From Lachnospiraceae bacterium (lineage in GTDB: Bacteria > Bacillota > Clostridia > Lachnospirales > Lachnospiraceae), in assembly GCA_014239155.1 (NCBI GenBank), contig JAAZZQ010000003.1, positions 62,001-126,000 of the forward strand: a DNA stretch of 64,000 bases. Direction: 5' to 3'. Positions 8,431 through 17,451 of the stretch are shown here, piece by piece (positions within the stretch are counted from its first letter, which is position 1; every line of letters begins with the position of its first letter). The translations under genes and the position numbers were made by a program. The notes under the pieces were generated by a model, which was not told the origin of the DNA, searched no databases, and saw only the letters and a program-made list of their open reading frames with translations.

Positions 8431-9375
8431 TCAGGTTTTCTCACGCTTTAACTGCCTCAGCAGGCACTTAATATTTCTGTCAAAAAACAGAATGCAGGCA
8501 ATCCGGACAAACACAAACACACTGATACGTCCCCGAAAAGAAAAGTCTCCTTCCATAACTACTCTGTCAAACTCTGGCTGTATATCTATATTTCCCAGAT
8601 GAATTGGGTAAAACATTCCCCAAACGGCAAGCACTTCTCCCATAACTGCAGGGTCAGCAAATCCTAAATGCAGATTTATCTGAAAATTTCGTGGAGACAA
8701 TTTACGCAAAGCATATCTAAATTGTTTCTGACATGTCGCAAAAGCCTGTTTTGTGCTCTCAAGCTGCAGCACTTCAAGATAATACTTTATGTTATCCTTT
8801 ATCTTAACTATTGTATCACAAACTTTGCTAAATGTGAACTTTATATTTTTTAAAAATTTTACAAAATTAATAAAAAATCGCTTAATTTTTTCCAGAATAT
8901 TTTGTTTTTCCTTTGGCATATCAGACCCTACATTCTCGGCATCCATATTCAAACACACATTCTTATTCATCGGCGCTTCCCATTTGTTAGCAGTCTCATC
9001 TGAAATTACATCTTGTGTTTCTGCAGCCTGGATTTCATTGTTGTGTTCTATTTTAGTCTTTGTTGATTTTCCTTTTTTATGCTTCCTTTTTTTGTTCGCT
9101 CTTTTCAGATTATCATAAATCACAATGCCAAAAATTTTTAGATAAATATGGAATCCCCGTTCTTGTCCTTTCTGAAATTCCCCCCAAACAGACACAATAC
9201 GACACAGCCAGGAAAAATTTAATTTTGTGGAAAACGCACTGTCATAGTAACTGCCTTCTCCGCGATAGCGCACTGGCACAAACATAACCAGCAACAATAT
9301 CAAAATAACAAGTCCAAGAATAACAAGGAACACAATTCCTGCTATCTTCAGCACAGTGAAAAGTATCGATACCAT
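8431..9375 (-). CDS. ytfI: DUF2953 membrane protein (YtfI-like)
   Basis: A 314-residue protein with one long N-terminal membrane segment (residues about 8-32) followed by the DUF2953 core: VRYRGEGSYYD, FSWLCRIVSV, IFGIVIYD, and near the C-terminus LHLGFADPAVMGEVLAVWGM and QPEFDRVVMEG. A Lys/Arg-rich and polar spacer lies in the middle. Paired with ytfJ, so a sporulation role is likely by context. GGGGAG lies 5 bases before the ATG. Confidence 0.85.
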   Translation of the reverse strand: MVSILFTVLKIAGIVFLVILGLVILILLLVMFVPVRYRGEGSYYDSAFSTKLNFSWLCRIVSVWGEFQKGQERGFHIYLKIFGIVIYDNLKRANKKRKHKKGKSTKTKIEHNNEIQAAETQDVISDETANKWEAPMNKNVCLNMDAENVGSDMPKEKQNILEKIKRFFINFVKFLKNIKFTFSKVCDTIVKIKDNIKYYLEVLQLESTKQAFATCQKQFRYALRKLSPRNFQINLHLGFADPAVMGEVLAVWGMFYPIHLGNIDIQPEFDRVVMEGDFSFRGRISVFVFVRIACILFFDRNIKCLLRQLKREKT

Positions 9376-9384
9376 AAGCTCCCC

Positions 9385-9699
9385 TTAATAATTGAAAAGT
9401 AACTTTACGTTGTATGTTCCGTTTTCCCGATAGACATCTGCAACCATATCTATCACCAAATCTACCGCTCCGCTATACCCTGCAGCGATGCCGACAATAT
9501 AGGGAGTATTTGCTTTTTTCTTATAGTATTTCTGTTTGAGGATACCACTGTGATATATTTCTAATAAATCTCTATTTTTTGCAAGTGCAATAATATACAC
9601 ACAGGGTTGTGGTCTTCCTGTCCGCAGCTTCCACATTACCTTTCTGCGTTTTTTATCCAATGACGGGCTGATATACAATCTTTTACTAAAACGCACCAT
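9385..9699 (-). CDS. Conserved-looking hypothetical protein
   Basis: 104 residues, rich in basic residues at the N-terminus, then a mixed beta/alpha stretch (CVYIIALAKNRDLLEIYHSG, YIVGIAAGYSGAVDLVIDMV, NVKLLFNY). No signal peptide or membrane helix is obvious. It is 9 bases before the ytfI start, with a GGAG site, so it is probably the first gene of the ytfI-ytfJ operon. I do not recognise the family. Confidence 0.65.
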   Translation of the reverse strand: MVRFSKRLYISPSLDKKRRKVMWKLRTGRPQPCVYIIALAKNRDLLEIYHSGILKQKYYKKKANTPYIVGIAAGYSGAVDLVIDMVADVYRENGTYNVKLLFNY

Positions 9700-9797
9700 T
9701 CTCTCTGCTCCTATATTTTAGAATCGCCTCTTAGAACTTATCAGATAATCCAACAAAACTATTTTATCATATCCTCCAAGATTTTACAAATCAAAAA

Positions 9798-9815
9798 AAG
9801 GTCAGAGCTGACCTT
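9798..9815 (-). terminator. Terminator of the Nudix gene
   Basis: AAGGTCA-GAGC-TGACCTT followed on the minus strand by a run of seven T, 14 bases after the Nudix stop codon. Confidence 0.85.
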
Positions 9816-9828
9816 CTTTTTGGTTGTT

Positions 9829-10275
9829 TTAACGAGGTTTTATCCATTGTTTATTCTTCCGAAGATCCAGATATTCCTGATACGCCTGCTCCAAAATCTG
9901 TTTTTCGTTAGAAAATTTTAGCAGGTGATAAGCCTCATGATATTTGTAATATCCCGAATCAACAAAAAATTCCTCCCGTTGTGGCTTACTGTAATAATTA
10001 TCCGCCATCATTAGATACCAGTGGACTTCTTTTTCCACAATATCCTGAGGCACATTAAAGGTGTATTCACTTTTTCCGATATATTTCATGACAGTAGCCT
10101 TCACGCCTGACTCTTCAAACACTTCACGCAGGGCAGTCTCAACATGTTTTTCTCCCATCTCAACGGTTCCTTTTGGCAAGACCCATCCCTCATACCTGTT
10201 TTTGAAATTTTTGTACAAAAGTAAAATTTTCCCCCTGAAAATGACTACGCCGCCACAGCTTGTAGCTTGTATCAT
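9829..10275 (-). CDS. Nudix hydrolase
   Basis: A 148-residue protein with a complete Nudix box at about residues 36-58: GTVEMGEKHVETALREVFEE continuing SGV, which gives G-x5-E-x7-REVxEExGV with the metal-binding glutamates present. Such enzymes hydrolyse nucleoside diphosphates linked to another group; the SCGGVVIFRGKILLLYK start resembles the diadenosine polyphosphate/MutT-like branch, but the substrate cannot be fixed. GGAGG lies 6 bases before the ATG. It is followed by its own terminator and preceded by the receiver gene in the same direction. Confidence 0.88.
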   Translation of the reverse strand: MIQATSCGGVVIFRGKILLLYKNFKNRYEGWVLPKGTVEMGEKHVETALREVFEESGVKATVMKYIGKSEYTFNVPQDIVEKEVHWYLMMADNYYSKPQREEFFVDSGYYKYHEAYHLLKFSNEKQILEQAYQEYLDLRKNKQWIKPR

Positions 10276-10301
10276 GTTTTTCCTCCTGTAGGGTACCTAT
10301 A

Positions 10302-10664
10302 CTAAAAATCTTTCATGCTGTCCATAATACTTATAATCTGACTTGTCTCATAAGGCTTTGTCACAAAGTCCGCAGCACCCAACTTAATTGCATCCAACAT
10401 TTTATTTTTCTGCCCAGAAGCAGTCACCATAATAATCTTGGCATCCTCATCATACTCCTTAATCTTGACAAGTGTCTCAAGCCCATCCATCACGGGCATA
10501 GTAATATCCAACGTCACGAAATCTGGGTTCAATTCGCAGTACTTTTCATACCCTTCCTGTCCATTCTCCGCCTCATCAAGCACTTCATAACCATTTTCAA
10601 CAAGGATATGTCGAAGCATATACCTGGATGTTTTAGAATCATCTACTATTAAAACAGTACTCAT
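10302..10664 (-). CDS. CheY-like single-domain response regulator
   Basis: A 120-residue receiver domain with all key residues: D8/D9 acidic pair, D53 phospho-acceptor (FVTLDITMP), T81 and K103 (VTKPYE). There is no output domain. It lies 42 bases after a CheX-like gene, as CheY-like regulators often do next to their phosphatase. No kinase, flagellar or Che receptor gene is in the window, so whether it acts in chemotaxis or another phosphorelay is open. Confidence 0.9.
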   Translation of the reverse strand: MSTVLIVDDSKTSRYMLRHILVENGYEVLDEAENGQEGYEKYCELNPDFVTLDITMPVMDGLETLVKIKEYDEDAKIIMVTASGQKNKMLDAIKLGAADFVTKPYETSQIISIMDSMKDF

Positions 10665-10706
10665 ATTTAACTCTCCTTATCCTCTAAAAATTCAATTCGT
10701 ATTATT

Positions 10707-11579
10707 TTATTCATATACTTCTAAAACTGCCTTAAAATAATAGCCATTGGCATGAACAGGAATAATATATAACTTCTCATTGCTGACAAAAGGTCCCTCT
10801 GCAGAATATTCCGGTGAATTCATATCAATCAAGAAATCTTCATAGCTTAAATTTGTGGCAAACAGACCATTTACGCAATTAATAAACTCTCCCACATTAT
10901 CCAATGCATCTTCATCTACTGTGTTATAAGTATCTTCTGTAAAATAATTGGCAATCGCAAGCAAACCATCATCAGGTGCACTTATGTAGACTTTCATATG
11001 CATATCACCCGAAATCATTTGACATGCATACTTATCAAGCTGTAACGAACTGGCTGTATATGCCTTTTCCAGATACATATCACCATCTATCAGCCGGCGG
11101 ACCGTCTGAACAAAAGTGAGGGTATACTCTTTCAGACGCTTAGCCTTTAATGGAACAAACGCATCAACACACTGTTCCAAATCATCATGAATCAATGCTT
11201 CCATCACAATGTCACTGTACCCTCCTATCTGTTGAAATTCATCCAGACATGGATTAATCTGTTCTAAACGAATCATTCCTTTATCCAGCAAACTTTGCAC
11301 AAACCGCATAAACGTATTCGACTGATAAGATAATATCTCATCTAATTTATCATCTGTGATATATCCAGCCTCCACGGCAGTCTCTCCAAAACGTTCGTTC
11401 TCTTTATCTATTCGCTCCAGAAGTTCATGCGTCGCTGCCGATGTGAGAACTTTATTAATTACTGCTATCGTCTCCACCTCAGCCTTAAAATCCTTTTGGA
11501 CAGGAAGTAATTCATCAAGCTGTTCCTGTGTTATCATTTGTTTATTTACCAGATAATTTCCAAATAAGCGGTTGATCAT
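10707..11579 (-). CDS. CheX/CheC-like phosphatase domain protein
   Basis: 290 residues in two parts. Residues about 1-110 form two helical repeats starting LFGNYLVNKQMITQEQLDELL and ETAVEAGYITDDKLDEIL, which resemble the N-terminal repeats of type II secretion/pilus ATPases (MshEN-like). The C-terminal half has a CheX-like layout, with EDALDNVGEFINCVNGLFATN carrying the E-x2-N type active-site pattern of CheC/CheX/FliY phosphatases. Adjacent to a CheY-like gene, it probably dephosphorylates that regulator. Family placement is by motif and context only. Confidence 0.6.
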   Translation of the reverse strand: MINRLFGNYLVNKQMITQEQLDELLPVQKDFKAEVETIAVINKVLTSAATHELLERIDKENERFGETAVEAGYITDDKLDEILSYQSNTFMRFVQSLLDKGMIRLEQINPCLDEFQQIGGYSDIVMEALIHDDLEQCVDAFVPLKAKRLKEYTLTFVQTVRRLIDGDMYLEKAYTASSLQLDKYACQMISGDMHMKVYISAPDDGLLAIANYFTEDTYNTVDEDALDNVGEFINCVNGLFATNLSYEDFLIDMNSPEYSAEGPFVSNEKLYIIPVHANGYYFKAVLEVYE

Positions 11580-11720
11580 TTTCCGGCTCCCTTCTACATT
11601 ATATTTAATTTGTCACCGCACAAATTATATCTATATTCTAATATACACCTTTTTACAAAAAATTACAAAGAATTATTGAAATTTTTATAAATAAAACGTT
11701 ATAATTCAGCCATGCCATTT

Positions 11721-11778
11721 ATAAGTCGCCAGAATGTATATTTTTACCAATAATATTAGGTGTTTGCTGGCGACTTAT
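11721..11778. other. Long-loop inverted repeat at the SEDS-PBP gene end
   Basis: ATAAGTCGCCAG at 11721-11732 is repeated inverted and perfect as CTGGCGACTTAT at 11767-11778, with 34 AT-rich bases between. It overlaps the stop codon of the SEDS-PBP gene. It may act as a terminator, but there is no T-tract directly after it. Confidence 0.5.
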
Positions 11779-14546
11779 TTCTCTTTGTAATATTGTTCCA
11801 AGATTCTTCTTGCCACAGGAACAGCATATTCTCCTCCTGATCCAGCGCCTTCCATAATCACTGTAATCTGGAGTGGTTGTTCTGTATTATAAGTGTATCC
11901 TGTAAACCATGCATGAGAATCTGAAGCTTTATTGTATTCCGCAGAACCCGTCTTTCCCGCTGCACCAAACAACTGACTTTCAAGACGTGTTCCTGTTCCC
12001 TCAGCGACAACTGCGGTCATCATCTCCTGCAGCGCCTCCGCTTCCTGTTGGGTAATCTGCTGCCCCAATGATTCTGGTACATATTGTTTAATCACAGTTC
12101 CATCCACAGTTTCAATATGATCTATCATATATGGCGTCATCATTTCTCCATTATTTGCAATTGCCGCAGTGACCATAGCCATCAGAAGCGGTGTGATCTG
12201 TGATGTTCCTTGACCAATGGCTGTCTGTAACATCACGCTGTCATTCTCTGTAATCTTATCGGAAATATTGCTGCTCTTTGTGGGAAAATCCACAGGGAGC
12301 TCCCGATTAAAATACAAGCTATGCAATGTCCGCTCAAATTTTTTTCTATTAATTTCCAAACCAATACTGGCAAAGGCAGAATTACAAGACTTTGCAAACG
12401 CTTTTTTTAAATCAACTGTTCCATGAACGGTATTATGAAAACAACGAATTGTATTGCCATCGTTTGTAAATTTTCCTGTACACTGAAACGCATACTCTTT
12501 ATAGGTATCAGGATTTTCCCGAATATACTCTAAAACAGTAAGAATTTTAAATGTTGACCCCGGTGGATATACGCCTTGTGTCACTCTATTTAACAGTACA
12601 GAACTTGTTGTATCCTCAATAATATCATCCCAAATCTCTTGAATTGCATTGGGATCAAAATCCGGTTTGGATACCATTGCAAGAATTTTTCCTGTCGCTG
12701 GCTCTGTAATTACCACTGCTCCATCATACAATCCCAAAGCCTCATACGCAATTTTCTGCAGCTTTGCATCAAATGTAGTCACAACAGTATTTCCCATATG
12801 TTTCTCGCCTGCCAAATCATTTTGCAATTTATCATTGAGGGAAATATTAGAAGAGACAAGAAACATATTTGCACTTTGTTCTATTCCCATTCTTCCATTT
12901 GATGCATACCCTATCGCATGTGCAAAAATCTTGTTAAAAGGATAACGGCGCTCATTTGTATCGGTATCTGTTGTCGCAAGCACTTCTCCATCTGCCGATA
13001 AAATATCCCCGCGTATTGTCTGTGCCGCCAAAAGATCCTGTCGTTTTGTATTGTAGGAGTTATTGACAATCTGCGGACTGTCAAAATGTACATAGTGAAT
13101 TAGATAACCACCAATTGCCACAAAAAGTCCCGCAAAAACTCCTGCTGCAAGATTCATATAAAGCTTTGAAAACTGCAAACTTTCCCCGTTGCCTTCTTCG
13201 CTGGCTCCTTCTACATTGCCATATTCCTGCGCATCATACAATTCCTGATTGATGTAGAGTCCTTGTATTACAGAAAACATCATTAATGTTGCCAACACAG
13301 AACTTCCACCATAACTAATCAGAGGTAGAGTCACACCTGTAAGTGGTATAAACTTACTATTTCCGCCAATTGTGAGAAACAATTGTACAATATAAATTAA
13401 ACCAAGTCCATATGCCACATACTTTGCGTAAATCATATGACAGGAATGTGCAATGCGAACAATTTCCAAAAACAAGTTGACGCAAACTGCAATTAGGCAA
13501 ATGCCAAATATAACACCAAATTCCTCACAGATAGCCGAAAAGATAAAATCCTGTTCTACATAAGGAATGGAACTTGGTGTCCCTGCATCAATTCCCATGC
13601 CAAACCAGCCACCAGTTCCAATACCAAACAGAGACTGTGCAATCTGATACCCCGTGGAATTAATGTCTGTCCAAGGGTCCAGCCATGCCGCAACACGCAC
13701 GCGCACATGAGAAAACAATAGATAGGATACATACGCGGCCACCGCTCCTCCCAGAACTCCTGCTGCCAAATATCTTAATCGATGTGTGGACACATACAAC
13801 AATACAATATAAGTGATAAAGTAAATTAGCGCACCGCCAAGGTCTTTAGACGCTGTTAAAATCAAAACATGGATTCCTGCCAATATCGCAGAGAGTAAAA
13901 TATGCCCAAAATGTTTTGCTCTTGATAAGATTGACGCGACAAACAACACATAGATAATCTTGACAAATTCCGATGGCTGAAACGACAATCCAAAAAGAGA
14001 AAATGACAGCTTAGAACCATTTGTTATGCTTCCTCTAATTAACACAATCCCCAATATTACAATGCCAAGCGCTGCAAACAGACATTCAAATAAAAAGTCA
14101 AAATGCTTTATTACTGAGAAATATTTTACAAAAGCTGGAATGATTAGCGCCACCACTAAAGACACTGCCACAATTGTAAGCTGCCGAATCGAACGTGTGA
14201 GTGACAGCCGTGTTAAAATCACAAAACTAACAGATAATAGGAGCGCAATATGATTCTGTACCAATCTATCTGCTTTTGGATAAATCACCCGCATTAAAAC
14301 CAAAAATGCAAACACAATAATGATTTGAAATAAAGGCAGGAAAAGATATGTTAAATCTTTTCTTGACGAAAGCAGAACCAAACTCCCTACTATGTGATTG
14401 GCAAAGATCATAATGTACTGTAGAACGAAAACAAAACCCCTGCGTTCTCTATCATCGCGCCAGAGGATAATATAACTGGTGATTGTATACAGCACTATAT
14501 TTACAGCCAGAATATATTTTGATAATTCGATCACTGCTCTCAGCAT
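11775..14546 (-). CDS. Fused SEDS glycosyltransferase and class B PBP
   Basis: 923 residues joining two peptidoglycan enzymes that are normally separate. Residues 1 to about 430 are a polytopic FtsW/RodA/SpoVE domain with FQPSEF, a DFIFSAICEEFG loop, and TGVTLPLISYGGSS. After a linker and one more membrane segment (about 455-475) comes a penicillin-binding transpeptidase with S664-T-F-K667, S730-C-N and K865-T-G, so all three active-site motifs are intact. The protein can polymerise lipid II and cross-link the strand in one chain. It starts 1 base after the U32 gene ends, and zapA lies further upstream, so a division or elongation role fits. Similar fusions are known in Lachnospiraceae. Confidence 0.93.
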   Translation of the reverse strand: MLRAVIELSKYILAVNIVLYTITSYIILWRDDRERRGFVFVLQYIMIFANHIVGSLVLLSSRKDLTYLFLPLFQIIIVFAFLVLMRVIYPKADRLVQNHIALLLSVSFVILTRLSLTRSIRQLTIVAVSLVVALIIPAFVKYFSVIKHFDFLFECLFAALGIVILGIVLIRGSITNGSKLSFSLFGLSFQPSEFVKIIYVLFVASILSRAKHFGHILLSAILAGIHVLILTASKDLGGALIYFITYIVLLYVSTHRLRYLAAGVLGGAVAAYVSYLLFSHVRVRVAAWLDPWTDINSTGYQIAQSLFGIGTGGWFGMGIDAGTPSSIPYVEQDFIFSAICEEFGVIFGICLIAVCVNLFLEIVRIAHSCHMIYAKYVAYGLGLIYIVQLFLTIGGNSKFIPLTGVTLPLISYGGSSVLATLMMFSVIQGLYINQELYDAQEYGNVEGASEEGNGESLQFSKLYMNLAAGVFAGLFVAIGGYLIHYVHFDSPQIVNNSYNTKRQDLLAAQTIRGDILSADGEVLATTDTDTNERRYPFNKIFAHAIGYASNGRMGIEQSANMFLVSSNISLNDKLQNDLAGEKHMGNTVVTTFDAKLQKIAYEALGLYDGAVVITEPATGKILAMVSKPDFDPNAIQEIWDDIIEDTTSSVLLNRVTQGVYPPGSTFKILTVLEYIRENPDTYKEYAFQCTGKFTNDGNTIRCFHNTVHGTVDLKKAFAKSCNSAFASIGLEINRKKFERTLHSLYFNRELPVDFPTKSSNISDKITENDSVMLQTAIGQGTSQITPLLMAMVTAAIANNGEMMTPYMIDHIETVDGTVIKQYVPESLGQQITQQEAEALQEMMTAVVAEGTGTRLESQLFGAAGKTGSAEYNKASDSHAWFTGYTYNTEQPLQITVIMEGAGSGGEYAVPVARRILEQYYKEK

Positions 14547-14547
14547 A

Positions 14548-16740
14548 TTATTCTACTCCACGTTTATAATGTCCATTTGTAAATTCCTTTAGTGGAAATT
14601 TTGCAATCTTATCTGTATTGGGACAAGTCATTTGACTTAGATAGTATTCAATCACTGCTTTTGTCTGTCGTTTATCTTCAATAGAAAAATCCAGTCGCAA
14701 TACCGGATAGTTCTTTTGTAGAATTTGCGCAAGCTGTTTGTGAAGGGATAATGGAACCGTATTATAAAGGATATTGTAACAGTGTGTACAATTCTGCACA
14801 ATTGTAATATCATTCTGATATCGATCCGTCAAATGATATCTATTATTTGTACCTGTAGCATTCTTTATACAATGTTCTAAGGTTTTCTTCACACAATTTG
14901 CAGAAAACATCAGTGGTAGAAAACCATATAAAACAATCCCAAGACAACTGCTCACAGTAAGATTTCCCAACTCCTTCTGATTTAATTCCAAAGGGAGTGT
15001 AACTTGCGCACACTGTTCTGATAAAAAAGTAAGTGCAGCATTGTTCCACACATACAAAGTATAATCGGAATAAATCTCTCCCGAATACTTTATTGTGTCA
15101 AGCCATTCAAGTTCCTCCAAGTTTCTAACCATCACGCCACAAAACTGATGACTCGCAATGAGCCTTTTATATACCGTTGTATAGGAATAAGACCGCTTGC
15201 GAAATATATAGGGCAAAACTAAAACGTATTCCTTTTCAGACAACAAATAATTTTCTTGGAAATTTTCATTGAGCAGCAAATCCGCATCCACATAAATCTT
15301 GCGTATCTTGGAAAAATTGTTTGCTGTCAAAAGTTGTTCTGCCGTTGTGACAAGCACACACACAACATTTGTTTCTGTCTGAACAGTTTTGCAATCATTT
15401 ACTCTGTGGTGTAACGCCTCTAGAGAATATTGTCTCTTTTTATCTGTTAATCGAACCCGATCACAACACTGTTTTTCCAATTCAAAACATGCTGCTCGCC
15501 GAAGATTATTCAGTGCCTTGACTGGTAAAAACGAAGCGTTATCTGTGTCAACTGTAAGTTTTGTAAGCGTGAAAGAAGTGTCCCCCAACTTGCCAATTTT
15601 TTGTAAAATATCCTCCTCTGTAAGTGGTCTGTTAAGTGCAGGACTAACCAAATCCCCTCTCACTGTCACAGAAATTTCCTCCTGCGAAAAAGTCAATTCT
15701 GCGGACTCTCCTGCACGGATTTTTGCAGTTCCAGTGATTGGCAGCAGAATATCTTTAGAAATATACTTTTCCCGAACAGCTTCGAGAACTGCTTGCACAC
15801 TGCCGGAATATCCCGGTTCCTTCAAAGTAACCATAGATTTATCATTGTGTTTTTGATAATATCCACTACACGTGTCAGAACGTATATACAAACTTCGTAT
15901 CCACTGCTCATCTTTTGTCGACACTTTGTATGGTCTGTCTGGATTTTCCAGATACAAATCCATATACTTTCTGTATATAGCAGTCACACCAGCAACATAT
16001 TCTGGACTTTTCATGCGCCCTTCAATCTTAAAAGAATCCACTCCTGCTTGTATCAATGCTGGTAACATTGGCAATGTATACATATCTTTTAAACTGAGTG
16101 GATACTGTTTTTTTCCGCCGCCAGCATTGTCCGTATATGGCAAGCGACACGGTCCTGCACAGCGCCCACGATTTCCACTTCTGCCGCCTAGAATCGAGCT
16201 AAACAGACACTGACCAGAGTAGGCATAACACATTGCACCATGCACAAAACACTCAACTTCCAAACCTGTTTCTTCTTTAATGTCTTGAATTTCATCAAGA
16301 GAAAGTTCCCTTGCTGGCACAACACGGCACACTCCAAGTTTTTTTAGATACGCAGCACCATAAATTCCAGTGATGGTCATTTGCGTGCTCGCATGTAATT
16401 CCAATTTAGGAAAATTTTCACGAAGGCACTGCAACACTCCTATATCCTGAATAATAACACCATCTAAACCAGATTCGTACAAAGGTTGTATATAAGGGAT
16501 AAGATTTGCAAACTCCTGCTCTTTTACCAGTGTATTGACTGTCAAATAAATTTTTCTGCCAAAAAGATGGGCAATTCGGAGTGCTTTTTGAATTTCTTCT
16601 GTTGTAAAATTACTTGCATAAGCGCGCGCACCATATTGTCCACCGCCAAGATAAACTGCGTTAGCACCAGCGTTCACTGCCGCTTTAAAACATGCAAAAT
16701 CGCCTGCTGGCGCTAACAATTCTACTTTTTTAACGCTCAT
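14548..16740 (-). CDS. U32 family peptidase
   Basis: 730 residues. The N-terminal half is a classic U32 domain: VELLAPAGDFACFKAAVNAGAN, QDIGVL, LHASTQMTITG, EVECFVHGAMCYAYSGQCLFS and GRCAGPCRLPY, with cysteines of a probable iron-sulfur site, then SLKDMYTLPMLPALIQAGVDSFKIEGR. The C-terminal part is the extra domain found in long (YrrO/RlhA-like) members. Some members hydroxylate rRNA or tRNA rather than cleave protein, so peptidase may be a misnomer. The start at 16740 is chosen over a longer frame because AAGGA precedes it and the protein then begins just before the conserved VELLAPAGD. It is 1 base from the SEDS-PBP gene. Confidence 0.9.
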   Translation of the reverse strand: MSVKKVELLAPAGDFACFKAAVNAGANAVYLGGGQYGARAYASNFTTEEIQKALRIAHLFGRKIYLTVNTLVKEQEFANLIPYIQPLYESGLDGVIIQDIGVLQCLRENFPKLELHASTQMTITGIYGAAYLKKLGVCRVVPARELSLDEIQDIKEETGLEVECFVHGAMCYAYSGQCLFSSILGGRSGNRGRCAGPCRLPYTDNAGGGKKQYPLSLKDMYTLPMLPALIQAGVDSFKIEGRMKSPEYVAGVTAIYRKYMDLYLENPDRPYKVSTKDEQWIRSLYIRSDTCSGYYQKHNDKSMVTLKEPGYSGSVQAVLEAVREKYISKDILLPITGTAKIRAGESAELTFSQEEISVTVRGDLVSPALNRPLTEEDILQKIGKLGDTSFTLTKLTVDTDNASFLPVKALNNLRRAACFELEKQCCDRVRLTDKKRQYSLEALHHRVNDCKTVQTETNVVCVLVTTAEQLLTANNFSKIRKIYVDADLLLNENFQENYLLSEKEYVLVLPYIFRKRSYSYTTVYKRLIASHQFCGVMVRNLEELEWLDTIKYSGEIYSDYTLYVWNNAALTFLSEQCAQVTLPLELNQKELGNLTVSSCLGIVLYGFLPLMFSANCVKKTLEHCIKNATGTNNRYHLTDRYQNDITIVQNCTHCYNILYNTVPLSLHKQLAQILQKNYPVLRLDFSIEDKRQTKAVIEYYLSQMTCPNTDKIAKFPLKEFTNGHYKRGVE

Positions 16741-16762
16741 AATGTCGTTCCTTACCAAATAT

Positions 16763-16797
16763 GAGCAATCAGACCATATCACATTGCCCGATTGCTC
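16763..16797 (-). other. Hairpin between zapA and the U32 gene
   Basis: GAGCAATC pairs with GATTGCTC across 19 bases in the short gap after zapA. No T-tract follows, so it may only attenuate or protect the transcript. Confidence 0.35.
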
Positions 16798-16801
16798 AAT
16801 C

Positions 16802-17209
16802 TTATTTCTTGTATTCTTTAAGCTCTGTCTCAAGGCGAATGATTTGTTTGGAATCCTCATTTAACGTTTCATTTGCTTCTTTCAGAGCCTTTGACACATT
16901 GTCTAGTTTAATCTGTGTAGCAATCAGTTCATGCTTCAGATCATAGAGCTCATTATCTTTTGCTTTTAAATCCTGTTCTAAAAGGTCAATCTGTTTTTTT
17001 GCTTTAAAATAATCATCAGCGATATTTAATTGGACAAGCATATTCTGCTTTTCAACGGATTGCCTCTTATAACTATCCAGCTTCGCATACTCATTTAGCT
17101 TGCTGTTAATATAAGATGCAACCTTCTGTAAATACTCGACACTTTCATTGCCGCTGACTGTCAGTACCTTTCCTCCGATAATAACCTCTGTATCTGTTCT
17201 GGCAGACAT
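16802..17209 (-). CDS. zapA: Cell division protein ZapA
   Basis: Binds FtsZ and bundles its filaments at the division site. The 135-residue protein starts with the ZapA domain (TEVIIGGKVLTVSGNESVEY and QKVASYINSKLNEY) and continues as a long coiled coil (about residues 70-132). The tail is longer than in Bacillus ZapA, as is common in Clostridia. It is upstream of the U32 and SEDS-PBP genes and probably cotranscribed. Confidence 0.9.
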   Translation of the reverse strand: MSARTDTEVIIGGKVLTVSGNESVEYLQKVASYINSKLNEYAKLDSYKRQSVEKQNMLVQLNIADDYFKAKKQIDLLEQDLKAKDNELYDLKHELIATQIKLDNVSKALKEANETLNEDSKQIIRLETELKEYKK

Positions 17210-17244
17210 AATCTTGCCCCTTTCTCCCTCGATGTTTCAAATTC

Positions 17245-17368
17245 AAGAATGCCATCGGCATTCTTGCCGCGGCGTGCGGGTCAGCTCTGCTGACAAATTA
17301 CGGATTCGCACGCCTGCAATTTTGCCGGAGGCTTATCTCAGCCGGAGATTGTACTCCTACTGAGATAA
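17245..17368 (+). repeat. Dispersed palindromic repeat, family 1, copy b
   Basis: Closely similar to the element at 59-180: AAGAATGCC/GGCATTCTT hairpin, GTCAGC-tct-GCTGAC, GGATTCGCACGCCTGCAA, and the terminal TTATCTCAG/CTGAGATAA stem. A further piece at about 17369-17440 (CTTATAGAAATAGAAGTG and CTTCTCCGGCTGA) resembles the sequence that precedes copy c. It fills the gap between ruvB and zapA. Confidence 0.85.
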
Positions 17369-17451
17369 AATTATATTTTACTCGCTGCTTATAGAAATAG
17401 AAGTGAGAGCCTTCTCCGGCTGAATAAACTATGATTATAAATTATATCAGA

